Below, one piece after another: positions 1-7,900 of a stretch of DNA of 25,906 nucleotides. The notes under the pieces were generated by a model, which made no database searches, was not told the origin of the DNA, and saw only the letters and a list, made by a program, of their open reading frames with translations. Positions within the stretch are counted from its first letter, which is position 1. Each line of letters starts with the position of its first letter. The position numbers were made by a program, and so were the translations under genes. The stretch spans positions 1-25,906 of the forward strand of contig CAJNOQ010002152.1 of NCBI GenBank assembly GCA_905250885.1. The letters are read 5' to 3'. This DNA comes from Didymodactylos carnosus (taxonomy: Eukaryota > Rotifera > Eurotatoria > Philodinida > Philodinidae).

Positions 1-2
1 GT

Positions 3-139
3 ATTCAATGTCTGGACGAAAGGATTGAGATCATGAAAAAGTATTCGATGATATGACTGATCTCACTGAATTGATTTTCAGTGCATCAGCCAAATATTTC
101 GCTCCTCCAGCACGTAGATGGTTGCTGGACAGAAGCATA
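3..139 (+). CDS. 3'-proximal exons of a host gene, cut by the foldback insertion
   Basis: Two short exons read in one frame: 3-40, then a 41-nt intron (41-81, GTATTC...TTTTCAG), then 82-139. They encode a charged stretch followed by a segment rich in Ala, Pro and Arg (ASAKYFAPPARRWLLDRSI). The gene starts outside the window. The frame reaches a stop at 146-148, but that stop lies inside the terminal repeat of the inserted element. If 140-1220 and one copy of the flanking ATA are removed, the frame continues directly into the large open frame that begins at 1221. These exons and the coiled-coil gene at 1284-2528 are therefore probably one interrupted host gene. No family recognised. Confidence 0.6.
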
Positions 140-140
140 A

Positions 141-330
141 ACCCCTAGAAAGCAAAAGTTTGTCAGTGTATCTTTGTTCTTTTTCCACTAAAACTCAGCA
201 TCAATGGGCCAGCAAATATATCATCGGAGAGCCCAGTCCATCCTCTACCGAGCAGTGTGTTTGGGTCTTACTCAGCTTCTAACTTTGGACGGAATACAAA
301 AGATGACAAAGAGTCTCTCTACGATCCCAT
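141..330 (+). repeat. Left outer arm of foldback element
   Basis: This stretch of about 190 nt begins ACCCCTAGAAAGCAAAAG and ends ...CTACGATCCCAT. Its reverse complement is found at 1029-1218 with few differences. Confidence 0.9.
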
Positions 331-1028
331 TCCAGAGCGCTCTACTTTTTTTTCGTTTTCTACTATGTACTTGGGATAGATCACAGATGAGCTAAAATGT
401 CGTCAGCCAAGTGAATGCAGATTCTGCATTTATCCAACAGTGATAATTCAGAGAGCAACAGCAAAAGAAGTGGAAATTTTTCTACTAATAAATGTTACTC
501 ATTTTTATTGACTTGCATTGTTAAGTCGAAGAAGAGGATTATGGGGCAAGTGAAATAGTCTATATTGTGGAGAATTCTCGATGCTTTCTGAATTTGTATT
601 CACTTGGTTGACGACATTTTATCTCATCTGTGATCTATTCAAAGTACGTAGTAGAAAACGAAAAAAAAGGAGATCACTTTGGAATGGGATTAGACATGCA
701 CCAACTCCGGTTCGAATCAAGAATCGACTCGACTCGTGGAATCGAGGAAAAGGAATCGACTCGAAATGATACTTCGGAGAACCGGAATTGAAAAATAACG
801 GAATTGAATTTATTTTTGATTCTTATTCCCCTTTGTCTCTATCAGCTGATAAAGCGATACTCAAATAATAATCGAAAATGAATTCGATCCCGATTTTTTC
901 AATTCCGGTTCTTCAACGTATCAATTCGAGTCGATTCCTTTTTTTCGGTTCCACGAGTCGAGTCGAGTCGAGTCCAAGCCAAGAACCGCAATTCGAGTCG
1001 ATTAGAACCGGAACCGGTGCATCCCATT

Positions 1029-1218
1029 ATGGGATCGTAGAGAGACTCTTTGTCATCTTTTGTATTCCGTCCAAAGTTAGAAGCTGAGTGAGACCCAAAC
1101 ACACTGCTCGGTAGAGGATGGACTGGGCTATCCGATGATATATTTGCTGGCCCATTGATGCTGAGTTTTAGTGGAAAAAGAACAAAGATACACTGACAAA
1201 CTTTTGCTTTCCAGGGGT
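1029..1218 (-). repeat. Right outer arm of foldback element
   Basis: Inverted partner of 141-330, ending ...CTTTTGCTTTCCAGGGGT. The first terminal bases differ from the left arm at one visible position, which suggests a fairly recent insertion or good conservation of the arms. Confidence 0.9.
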
Positions 1219-1283
1219 ATATATCACCGAAGTACGACGATTTTAGTAACTATCTCCTTGTAGTGGTGTTAATCAACAAAAAC

Positions 1284-2528
1284 ATGGCTGACGAACGACA
1301 GTGGGGAGAATGTGGGACTGAATATCTCCGACTTTTACATAATGGAGCAAATGTGCCTTCAGAGCCTGTGTTGAAACCTTTTTTCGAATTATCGGCAGCT
1401 ATCAAAAATGCTACTGGAATGCTTCCGGACAAATTGAAGCCGACATTGCACGAATTATATACCTTTTATGCAACCAACAGTATGACAATCAAAGATATAC
1501 TAAGTAGTGCTTGTGCTGTGTTAGCGAAATCCATTCTGAAAGATATGGAAGTAATCAAATGTGGAATGAAGAAAGAAAATCAAAGGTTCTCACTCAGATT
1601 GAGCAGTAAAGTGATCCAAGAGTATTGGGAACAATTAGATAAATCTAGTTTGAAAGCAGAACTCGGCTTAAGTGCAGTACGTAACACATTCATACAAGAA
1701 AGCTCGGGGGATAAACTGCAGGGGTTGATTAACGAACTGGAAAAACTGGAAACGCAGTTGAAGGAAGATGGAGGAGTAATAGAGAAAATAGAGTTAGAAA
1801 TGAACCAAATCGAAGAGAAAATTGCATCCCTCAAATGCCGAATAAGTCTTTTGGAAAAGAATACCACAAATGAAACCATGGCAAAAAATGAAATGAGACA
1901 GGAGTTGACTCAATTGAAGATACAAATACCGGATTATGAAAGGGTGCTGCTACAACACCATAACATCACGACCAAGCAAACGAGACCAGTACTTTTCGGA
2001 TTATTCAACCGATCACAAGATATTGTTACTGATAACGGCGAAGCAACCGCAAAAAAAAACCTTGATGAATTGAATGTAAGAATAAAGATCTTGGAAACCA
2101 GCATGGGGAACTGGTCTATTGGAGAATTGGAAAAGAGTAAAACCGATGCAGTAAATGAAGTAGTAGTCCTTGAAGAGCAGCAAAAGGAGTTACAAAAAGA
2201 AAACGCACCAGCCGTAAAGAAGCGTATGGATTTATTGGCAATCAAAGAAAAAGTATGCAAAAAAATAGAAGCTGTTTACGAAGCGGCGGGCACTCGTAAT
2301 ACAGCAAGCATCAAAGCAATTGACAATCTAGCACAGAGTATGAAAAAAGCGTCAGATTCTTTGCGTATGGCTCATGGAACTATGAAAGAACATATAAAAC
2401 GCTTAAGCGAGCGACCCGATTCTTTGATGTCTTCCATTTGTAGCGCCTTGAGTATAATAGCAATGGCTGATGGATGCCTTGGTACCAGGCAACTCAATGA
2501 AATTCGTGAGCGATCGCTTGGATGCTAA
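1284..2528 (+). CDS. Coiled-coil protein of unknown function (414 aa from the first ATG)
   Basis: The ATG at 1284 gives 414 aa; the same frame stays open upstream to 1221, the edge of the inserted foldback element. Residues about 140-200 and 260-320 are long Glu/Lys/Leu-rich stretches typical of coiled coil. The ends are more hydrophobic, including a short Ala/Ile-rich stretch near the C-terminus (SALSIIAMADG). No signal peptide is seen from this start. The frame is unbroken to its TAA. I see no enzyme motif and do not recognise the family. The upstream exons at 3-139 are probably the missing N-terminal part, so this start may be an artefact of the insertion. Codon use and AT content fit ordinary host sequence and differ from the Terminon genes to the right. 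Confidence 0.75.
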   Translation: MADERQWGECGTEYLRLLHNGANVPSEPVLKPFFELSAAIKNATGMLPDKLKPTLHELYTFYATNSMTIKDILSSACAVLAKSILKDMEVIKCGMKKENQRFSLRLSSKVIQEYWEQLDKSSLKAELGLSAVRNTFIQESSGDKLQGLINELEKLETQLKEDGGVIEKIELEMNQIEEKIASLKCRISLLEKNTTNETMAKNEMRQELTQLKIQIPDYERVLLQHHNITTKQTRPVLFGLFNRSQDIVTDNGEATAKKNLDELNVRIKILETSMGNWSIGELEKSKTDAVNEVVVLEEQQKELQKENAPAVKKRMDLLAIKEKVCKKIEAVYEAAGTRNTASIKAIDNLAQSMKKASDSLRMAHGTMKEHIKRLSERPDSLMSSICSALSIIAMADGCLGTRQLNEIRERSLGC

Positions 2529-3000
2529 ATTTCCGGTATCCACCTCCACTTATATTCGCATTAAAGACAAGTAACGCGTCCCGCTACGACTCGCTTGATC
2601 CTCGACTGAACGTTGTGGAATCCCTTTTCAGTATGAGATTTGTCTCGCTAAGTCATTCAATGAAAATAAATGAAAACATAGTAGCGCATTCGTGAGATCC
2701 TCGCTGCCTATACTAAATAATTCCTCTGAACTTCAATCGTTCACAAATGCCTTCCCATAACCTTCGAGAACTCATCTAAAGGTTTCCGAATATTCGATAA
2801 ACAGCCGCCTAGTCAAAATAGCAATACACTTCTAGATCCATTCTTCTGAAGCTGTTCTGAAAAAAGGCCTTCGTTTCGAATAAATAGAGTAAACTCTGAT
2901 AACATTCCTCCAAAACTAACTCACCTTCCAACGTTCCATTGTAGCCCGATATTTCATCGAACACGATCCAGAATACGTATCAGAATGAATTCAACGCTCA
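2529..3000. other. Host flank without a visible gene
   Basis: This is AT-balanced sequence downstream of the coiled-coil gene. I see no open frame of note, no RNA gene and no clear repeat. It ends where the first G-rich telomere-like repeat begins and is therefore probably the former chromosome end on the centromere side. Confidence 0.5.
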
Positions 3001-3018
3001 GGGTGGGGTGAGGGTGAG
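3001..3018 (+). repeat. G-rich telomere-like repeat, junction 1
   Basis: GGGTGGGGTGAGGGTGAG: irregular GGGTGA-type units on the + strand, between host DNA and the first Terminon unit. The G-rich strand running left to right places the chromosome end to the right. Confidence 0.75.
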
Positions 3019-3035
3019 TTTCACAAGATTATTCT

Positions 3036-3090
3036 AAGCTACTTACGACGATCGTTTCGAACTTGCTTATGGGTCATTATCATATAAAGT
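3036..3090 (-). ncRNA. Hammerhead ribozyme relative 1 (decayed core)
   Basis: On the minus strand the order is the CUGAUGA-equivalent segment, a stem II region, GAAAC, a tiny stem III (AC-GAUC-GU) and the cleavage triplet GUC followed by GUAAG. The stem III part matches the family well, but the CUGAUGA box is not canonical, so this copy is probably inactive. Confidence 0.6.
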
Positions 3091-3597
3091 TCGAAAGGTA
3101 CGAAATCAGTTTCCGAAGTCACCTGTTGATTACAACAGTTCACGTGCTCGAGCTTTTCATATTTTGAGGTGTGTTCAGCGAGATAGAAAGTGGTGAGTCA
3201 CTCCGAGAAGTGTCGAGCGACGGTATTTTCTAGGATTGGTGAATTCAATCAACTATCGAAATAGTCACCATCGGTCAGTGTTGACTAGTTGGGAAGCGTG
3301 ATGTAGAAAGTAGATGGCTGCGTTTTTTATGACTTGTGTTTGTGATGAGAGTGAGTCGCTAGTCGTTTTGATGACGGGCGTACCACTTCGTCTTATGGCA
3401 AGGTCGTTCCTGCTTGCTGGTCGCGCTGTCGCAGTATTGATGAGTATGAAAATATATCTGGAAGAGAAATATAGTCTTGGTACTTCAATGATTTGATGAT
3501 TGGGCTAGTAGCCTGGTGAGACAGATATTCATTTACCATTCTTAAGGGATCGATGCAGATCTGGCATTCAACAGTGATATCAAGAGGTTCTCGTGTT

Positions 3598-4480
3598 CTA
3601 ATCTTCGAGTTGACAAGCACTCTCCTCGTATTGCTGTAGTTGTAGCTGTGTATGGTCGTACTGTTGTTGTTGTTGCGCCTCTTGTGATCGTTCCACTTCA
3701 TCAATCTGTTGCGTTTGCTCCACGTGGCCTAGTATAGAATCAAATGATTGTGATGTTGAATTGTTTTCGATGGCACGTATTTGTGCTTGATCTGATTCTT
3801 CAGCTCTCTGCTTTCGCCTTTTTTCGTTCTCTATTTCATATGCTTCTAATGCATGGATCTGTTGTGATTGATCCATCTCCTCTTGTATTAAGGTTAGCTG
3901 TTCCAAAGCCGCAATACCTTCCAATTCATACAACTGTTCCTGTTCCCAGCGATCTCGTGGGTGCATCGTCTCCCAACCATACACCTCCAGCAAACGTTCC
4001 TCAATCACTTCTTCGAAAAATTCGTTAAAGGTCGGTGATCAACGCAGAGTGTAGTCATCATGGTCTCGATCGCGTTGCCGCTCTTGTTTCCGTTCTTCGT
4101 GCCAGTTGGATCGATGATATTGTTGTTGCTGAAAGTATCGATTTGTCATTTGTCGGCGTCGAATCTGTTATGCCAGTTGTTATTGATGTTGACGTTCTGC
4201 TCTCTGTTCTCGTCGTCGTTGTGCTCGCCTTCGCCGCCGTCTCCGTTGCGCTTCTCGCTGTCGCACCATAATTTCGATTCTCGATTGTTCAGAGATTAAT
4301 AGTGACTGGTTTAGAATCATATTTGTCGTATTCAGATACATCGAAGGCTGACTTGTTGGAACGATGGTAGTCGATATCAGTTGACGAATAGAAGCTTCAT
4401 TCTAAGCGTTACTGATCGATGGTTCTGAAGCGGAATCAGCGATCCGGGTATTGTTGGTATTCATTCTGAAACAAATAGCT
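3598..4480 (-). pseudogene. Broken copy of the arginine-rich Terminon gene
   Basis: The minus-strand frame at about 4035-3598 contains DRWEQEQLYELEGIAALEQL, which aligns with RERWEQEQLIEYEGFAVLEHL in the 240-aa gene of the large unit (7901-8623). Further upstream (about 4270-4200) a different frame gives an Arg/Gln run that matches that gene's basic central region, and near 4470 there is a possible start region. The copy is broken in a few places. Its presence in a unit of another family shows that this gene is a long-standing Terminon component. Confidence 0.7.
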
Positions 4481-4807
4481 TGTTAGAAGAACTCTTCTTC
4501 GACCATGCTTGTGTCCACTTCTCACGAGAATATTTTTTTTTACATTATAAAAAACGACTTACAATGATCGTGTTGACTTCGGCTTGAACGCTAGACGTTG
4601 TATGACAAAATTGGGTTTGAAGTGTTTCACAGGATCGTGATCAAGTTCTTTTGTAGCAAATATCTCAACGGATTCCAATTCTCTAGAAGAAAGTTGCGTA
4701 AAGGAATAGTTCATCGATGGAAAACAGTAGGTGTTCTCGTTTAATGAAGTTTCCCCTTCAAAAAGTAGATACATTCATAGATACAAAGTGTTTTCAAGCA
4801 GCACTAT
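4481..4807. other. 5' remainder of unit 1
   Basis: I see no convincing gene. A 71-codon minus-strand frame (4774-4559) has no recognisable motif and no detectable relation to the RT C-terminus. Confidence 0.35.
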
Positions 4808-4828
4808 GAGGGTGAGGGTGAGGGTGGG
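4808..4828 (+). repeat. G-rich telomere-like repeat, junction 2
   Basis: Three GAGGGT units followed by GGG. This is the longest and most regular of the junction repeats and marks the attachment point of unit 2. Confidence 0.8.
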
Positions 4829-4849
4829 CTGAGTTCACATGAATATCCT

Positions 4850-4912
4850 AAGCTGCTTACCACAATCGTTTCGGACATGGCTTAATCTGTCCATCATCAG
4901 GTAAGTTCGGAA
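4850..4912 (-). ncRNA. Hammerhead ribozyme 2
   Basis: On the minus strand stem I is a perfect CUUAC/GUAAG pair. The CUGAUGA box is intact (reverse complement TCATCAG at about 4893-4899), stem II can form UGGACA with UGUCC, and GAAAC follows. The stem III and cleavage-site region departs from the GUC consensus, so activity is doubtful. Confidence 0.75.
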
Positions 4913-5057
4913 TAAGACACTGCATACAATAAATTCTCAAATAAAAAGCAGATAGATATGAAAGTCAAAGCAGACAACCAACTACAATCTAATTTTTCGA
5001 GAAAGAATTCATCAGTCGCAGAGAATCTTGGAAGGGGGAGTTTCACAAGATTATTCC

Positions 5058-5116
5058 AAGCTGCTTACGACGCGTTTCGATCGAGGCTTATTTCGATCAT
5101 CATCAGTTAAGTTCGA
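5058..5116 (-). ncRNA. Hammerhead ribozyme 3
   Basis: The minus strand has CUGAUGA (reverse complement at 5100-5106), stem II GAUCGA/UCGAUC (6 bp, perfect), GAAAC, a two-base-pair stem III (AC-GC-GU), the cleavage triplet GUC, and stem I GUAAG opposite CUUAA (4 of 5 pairs). All core residues are canonical. It could be active. Confidence 0.85.
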
Positions 5117-5275
5117 GATGCGGAAGGGATGGCGTCTCTTCTTTTTCGAAGATCGTGACATATCTGAAAATGAGATTCGAAGGTTTTACTCAGTCTCTCA
5201 CATGAATAGGCGAGTGGTTGTTCTACTGTTTGATGTTTATCCAAATAGCAAAAAATGAATGATCTCTCTCGGAAT

Positions 5276-5424
5276 CAGTGTTTTATCCAGAGGGGTGCCC
5301 GGGGGAGCGGCGCTCCCCCGGAACCTGAATCCGCTCCCCCGGAAATTATAGCTGCTGCGGTGCAATGGCTTGATTAGTTCTGACAATAATCTGTTCAATT
5401 TAATAGTGAAGAGAATTTTGACTG
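5276..5424. repeat. GC-rich hairpin block, possible small hAT-like MITE
   Basis: The block begins CAGTGTTTTATCCAG and contains a near-perfect hairpin (CCGGGGGAGC at 5299-5308 paired with GCTCCCCCGG at 5312-5321) plus a further GCTCCCCCGG at 5333-5342. It runs into CACTG at 5425-5429, so the ends could be CAGTG...CACTG. The longer terminal repeats do not match well and no 8-bp duplication is seen, so the hAT assignment is weak. Confidence 0.35.
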
Positions 5425-5888
5425 CACTGAAAAAAATTTCCGTGTTATAGAAAACGTTATAAACCGTTGTTAACATGATCATCAACTCTTTTTCAGGTTT
5501 CTGCTCGTCTAAAACCTAATCAAGAACGATTCCACCAGATCAACCCCTTAACCGTCGATGATACGTTGCAAATTCTTGAACGGTTCAGCGTTTCAGCACC
5601 GCCAAGAACCTTTTTACACGTCGATTTTGACATAAACCTTTGATAAAACGTTTCTTAAAATCAGTCGAACCTTGAGTTTATGTCAAGATCGACGTGTAAA
5701 AAGGTTCTTGGCGGTGCTGAAACGCTGAACCGTTCAAGAATTTGCAACGTGTCATCGACGGTTAAGGGGTTGATCTGGTGGAATCGTTCTTGATTAGGTT
5801 TCAGACGAGCAGAAACCTGAAAAAGAGTTGATGATCATGTTAACAACGGTTTATAACGTTTTCTATAACACGGAAATTTTTTTCAGTG
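5425..5888. mobile_element. Foldback hairpin element with 213-nt arms
   Basis: The left arm, 5425-5637, is matched by its reverse complement at 5675-5888 with only a few mismatches and a spacer of about 37 nt. The ends are CACTG...CAGTG. It encodes nothing; small open frames in the two arms yield the same peptide because of the symmetry. No clear target duplication. It is non-autonomous and probably relatively young. Confidence 0.85.
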
Positions 5889-6318
5889 TGTGCGAAAGAA
5901 ATAATTTTAATTTGATGCCTTTATTAGACAATATGAACATCTCTTCAAAATCAAATAGTATCTATAGATATCAGAACTATTCACACAACGCCATCTTTGT
6001 GGAAGCAGTCGGCATCTATATCTATTTCATCATTTTTCATCTGAGAGGTAATGTCTAAGTATTCTGATTTCATACAGCATACCAAACTTCGCTGAGCGAT
6101 GATAGATTGCACTCGAGATTTGTTTCTCCTCACTCATTTGGCATATGTGTATGATCAAATGCCTGCGAGATGCAGTGGAATGTAATCTGATTAATTACCA
6201 AACGATACACAGTTGCGCATTTCTCCCTTCAGAAGTTATCCCCAACTAGAAAGAGCGTTGGTTGATTGGTATACTTTCACCCTCTTAGCATTGTTGCATA
6301 TTCGTTGCTGACAAAATA
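5889..6318. other. Remainder of unit 3, no gene seen
   Basis: AT-rich sequence without a supportable open frame, RNA or repeat. It runs up to the G-rich junction of the large unit. Confidence 0.4.
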
Positions 6319-6330
6319 GGTGAGGGTGAG
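6319..6330 (+). repeat. G-rich telomere-like repeat, junction 4
   Basis: GGTGAGGGTGAG between unit 3 and the large unit. It is complementary to the C-rich 3' end expected of the element RNA. Confidence 0.75.
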
Positions 6331-6342
6331 TATCATGGAAAG

Positions 6343-6402
6343 AGAGTCAGCCACGACTAGTTTCGTCCTTTCTCAAGGGACTCATCAGGTAGCTTTAGCT
6401 TC
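6343..6402 (-). ncRNA. Hammerhead ribozyme 4, complete consensus
   Basis: On the minus strand, stem I is GCUAC (6393-6389) paired with GUGGC (6354-6350), 5 pairs including one G-U. CUGAUGA (6388-6382) and stem II GUCC/GGAC are followed by GAAAC (6364-6360), a minimal stem III (AC-UA-GU), and the cleavage triplet GUC with the cut between 6355 and 6354. Sequence beyond stem I could provide loop contacts. Every core position is canonical, so this is the best candidate for an active ribozyme in the window. Minimal stem III hammerheads are known from Penelope-like elements. Confidence 0.9.
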
Positions 6403-7304
6403 TGCATTGTCTTCTCGTCGAACTTGAAAGAAAATTCAAACGAATCTCACTCCAAGCTTCGAATTCGAAGTTCAATGTTCAGCAGAGACAATCAATCGGG
6501 CTGAATTCTTGGAATCACTTTGTGGATAAGAATAACGAGCATCAATGGCAAACAACTTCGGATCTTCACTGTGATCGAGAACAACGGCAACAACAGCGAG
6601 ACTTGTCGACGGCATCGTATCTAAATGGACCAAGGGAGGTAAGAAGAAGATCTCGTTGTCATTCAGCAGTGAACCTAATCTCAACAAACCTTCGAACGGC
6701 ATAGCGAATCCGAAACCGAAATGCAAACGACCGTCGTTGCGCCAAGCTTGATGGTTTCGAAGTTATTCGACAAGTTTATCTCTGTTTCGTCATCTAGTCG
6801 GGCAAAAGAAAGATGAAGACCATGGACAGTTGCTACGTCAATATCAACATCATCCGGCACACTCTATTCATTGGGTTGAAGAAGAAACTGGTCATCGAAG
6901 AGACAGAGAAAATAATTCACGACCGAATCTCCATGGAACAATATTATCTTCGGTGTTACCAGAAGAACGAGAAACAAAGCTTCTCGACTGCTGTGTGAAT
7001 CTACCATTGTTGTGGGTTGTTCTCTCTCTCCTCCGTGTTCAGTTGTCGTCAGAGGTCTCTGGCTCTTCTCACTATCTAGCCGGTCCATATGAACGGTCGT
7101 TGGATCGCGTTCATTCGCTGTTCGCTCTCTCTCTCTTCCGTTCTTCTTTTCGTTTATTATTCTCCTGTCGTCATCATTTGAACGATGCTCGGGGACACAC
7201 GTCTCATCGTGGAGAAGACGATTGTTACGGGTTTCTCCTGCTGATCGTTCCTATCTTCTTGTTTTGGTTTCGCTTTGTTCGTTCCTCTCTCTCTCGGGCA
7301 GATG
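6403..7304 (-). other. 3' region of the large unit with possible exons
   Basis: No complete gene can be defined. On the minus strand, an open stretch from about 7245 to 6975 begins after a possible splice acceptor (GATAG) and encodes a hydrophilic, Arg/Glu-rich peptide (including GRERERTANERDP). Another open stretch (6726-6472) ends in ...RLIVSAEH. Several GT...AG pairs could connect them, but I found no phase-consistent set. The region may be an additional basic ORF, its decayed remains, or 3' untranslated sequence. Confidence 0.35.
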
Positions 7305-7711
7305 TCATAACCAAGGTGAATTATCCAGCAGAGATTTTCTTTTCAAGAAGGATGATTCTTGTTGTTGAATCGAAGGACGAAAAATGCCCGAAAAGGTTTC
7401 GATCGCATAGGTCTTTTGTCTGTCAGAGGATGTGCATTGTGTATATTTCGAGTTGGCTCCTTGAATAGATTCGCATGAATAATGCTCTTCCGTTTGTGTC
7501 GATTCCAGAAGAAATGGTGAGACAGTTGACATGCGGGATGTTCGACCTAGAACAGTTCTCGGTTCATTCTTCTTCATTCCATGTCGGTGTACTTACGGTT
7601 GGATCGAGGAGTCAGGATGGATTGCGGCATAGCACGCGTCAGAATGGTGATCTGCGTTGAAAGTTGATGTGAAGTTCGCTTCCTTTGAGAAAGTTGTCTC
7701 GATCTTCTCAT
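7305..7711 (-). CDS. Small unknown gene in the 3' region (~118 aa, two exons)
   Basis: Exon 7711-7597, a 50-nt intron 7596-7547 (GTAAGTAC...TTCTAG), exon 7546-7305. The phase matches across the intron, and the upstream frame is open from a splice-acceptor-like TTTTAG just before 7785, so the true start may be upstream. The N-terminal part is basic and Ser/Gln-rich (RRSRQLSQRKRTSHQLS). The C-terminal part is Ser/Thr/Gln-rich with two Cys. No domain recognised. It would be the most 3' gene of the unit. The clean GTAAGT intron and the joined open frame are the main evidence. Confidence 0.5.
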
Positions 7712-7900
7712 GAAGTGAAATCTATCGTCGGTAATACGGCTTCCATCGTCAGTCGTGATGCGATTTAACTTGCGAGAAAATCCATCTAAAACAGAAGAGC
7801 ATTCTTCGAATGAAAGATTTATGTTTCGAGGAGTAGATGGTCAGCTACGCAGTTCTTTGGTGAGAAGGGAAACCGGATAGATATAGGAAACAACTAGTCC

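Larger units (their letters stand above)
140..1220. mobile_element. Foldback element with long nested inverted repeats
   Basis: The ends are long inverted repeats (about 141-330 and 1029-1218, nearly identical). A second, more diverged inverted pair lies inside (about 684-810 and 897-1027), so nearly the whole element can fold on itself around position 850. The inner arms contain short ACTCG-type runs. Both sides show the trinucleotide ATA (137-139 and 1221-1223), the likely target-site duplication. No transposase is encoded; the small open frames inside are by-products of the repeats. The family is not identified. It sits inside the coding sequence of a host gene. Confidence 0.8.
3001..4807 (-). 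mobile_element. Terminon/Athena unit 1, 5'-truncated remnant
   Basis: The sense strand is minus, with its 3' end at the left: G-rich junction, hammerhead relative, a stretch without genes, then a broken copy of the arginine-rich gene. It stops at the next G-rich junction near 4808, so the RT and everything upstream are missing. It shares its 3' terminal sequence (TTTCACAAGATTATT...AAGCT.CTTACGAC) with units 2 and 3. It looks old and broken. Confidence 0.75.
4808..5030 (-). mobile_element. Terminon/Athena unit 2, very short 5'-truncated copy
   Basis: About 220 nt: G-rich junction, the family's 3' terminal sequence, a hammerhead, and about 120 nt without genes, then the next junction. It looks like an attachment that was aborted early or trimmed before the next unit attached. 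Confidence 0.7.
5031..6318 (-). mobile_element. Terminon/Athena unit 3, 5'-truncated, with a foldback insertion
   Basis: It starts with a short G-rich block (GAAGGGGGAG) and the same 3' terminal sequence as unit 1, then a hammerhead. No element gene remains. It is interrupted by the GC-rich block and foldback element at 5276-5888 and ends at the G-rich junction near 6319. Confidence 0.7.

Noticed and set aside
3314-4299. Several + strand open frames of 60-94 codons
   Set aside because: They lie opposite the broken arginine-rich gene copy; no independent support.
4559-4774. 71-codon minus-strand frame as a remnant of the RT C-terminus in unit 1
   Set aside because: No convincing alignment to the end of the Athena RT.
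4996-5020. Another CUGAUGA...GAAA spacing on the minus strand in unit 2
   Set aside because: No stem II can form between the boxes and no cleavage site follows; AT-rich chance match.
5237-6058. Two peptides with the same 20-residue start on opposite strands
   Set aside because: Caused by the inverted arms of the foldback element, not by duplicated genes.
6830-7468. 212-codon + strand open frame
   Set aside because: It overlaps the minus-strand spliced gene and Arg/Glu-rich stretches; its Ser/Leu/Phe-rich product is what the reverse strand of such sequence gives.
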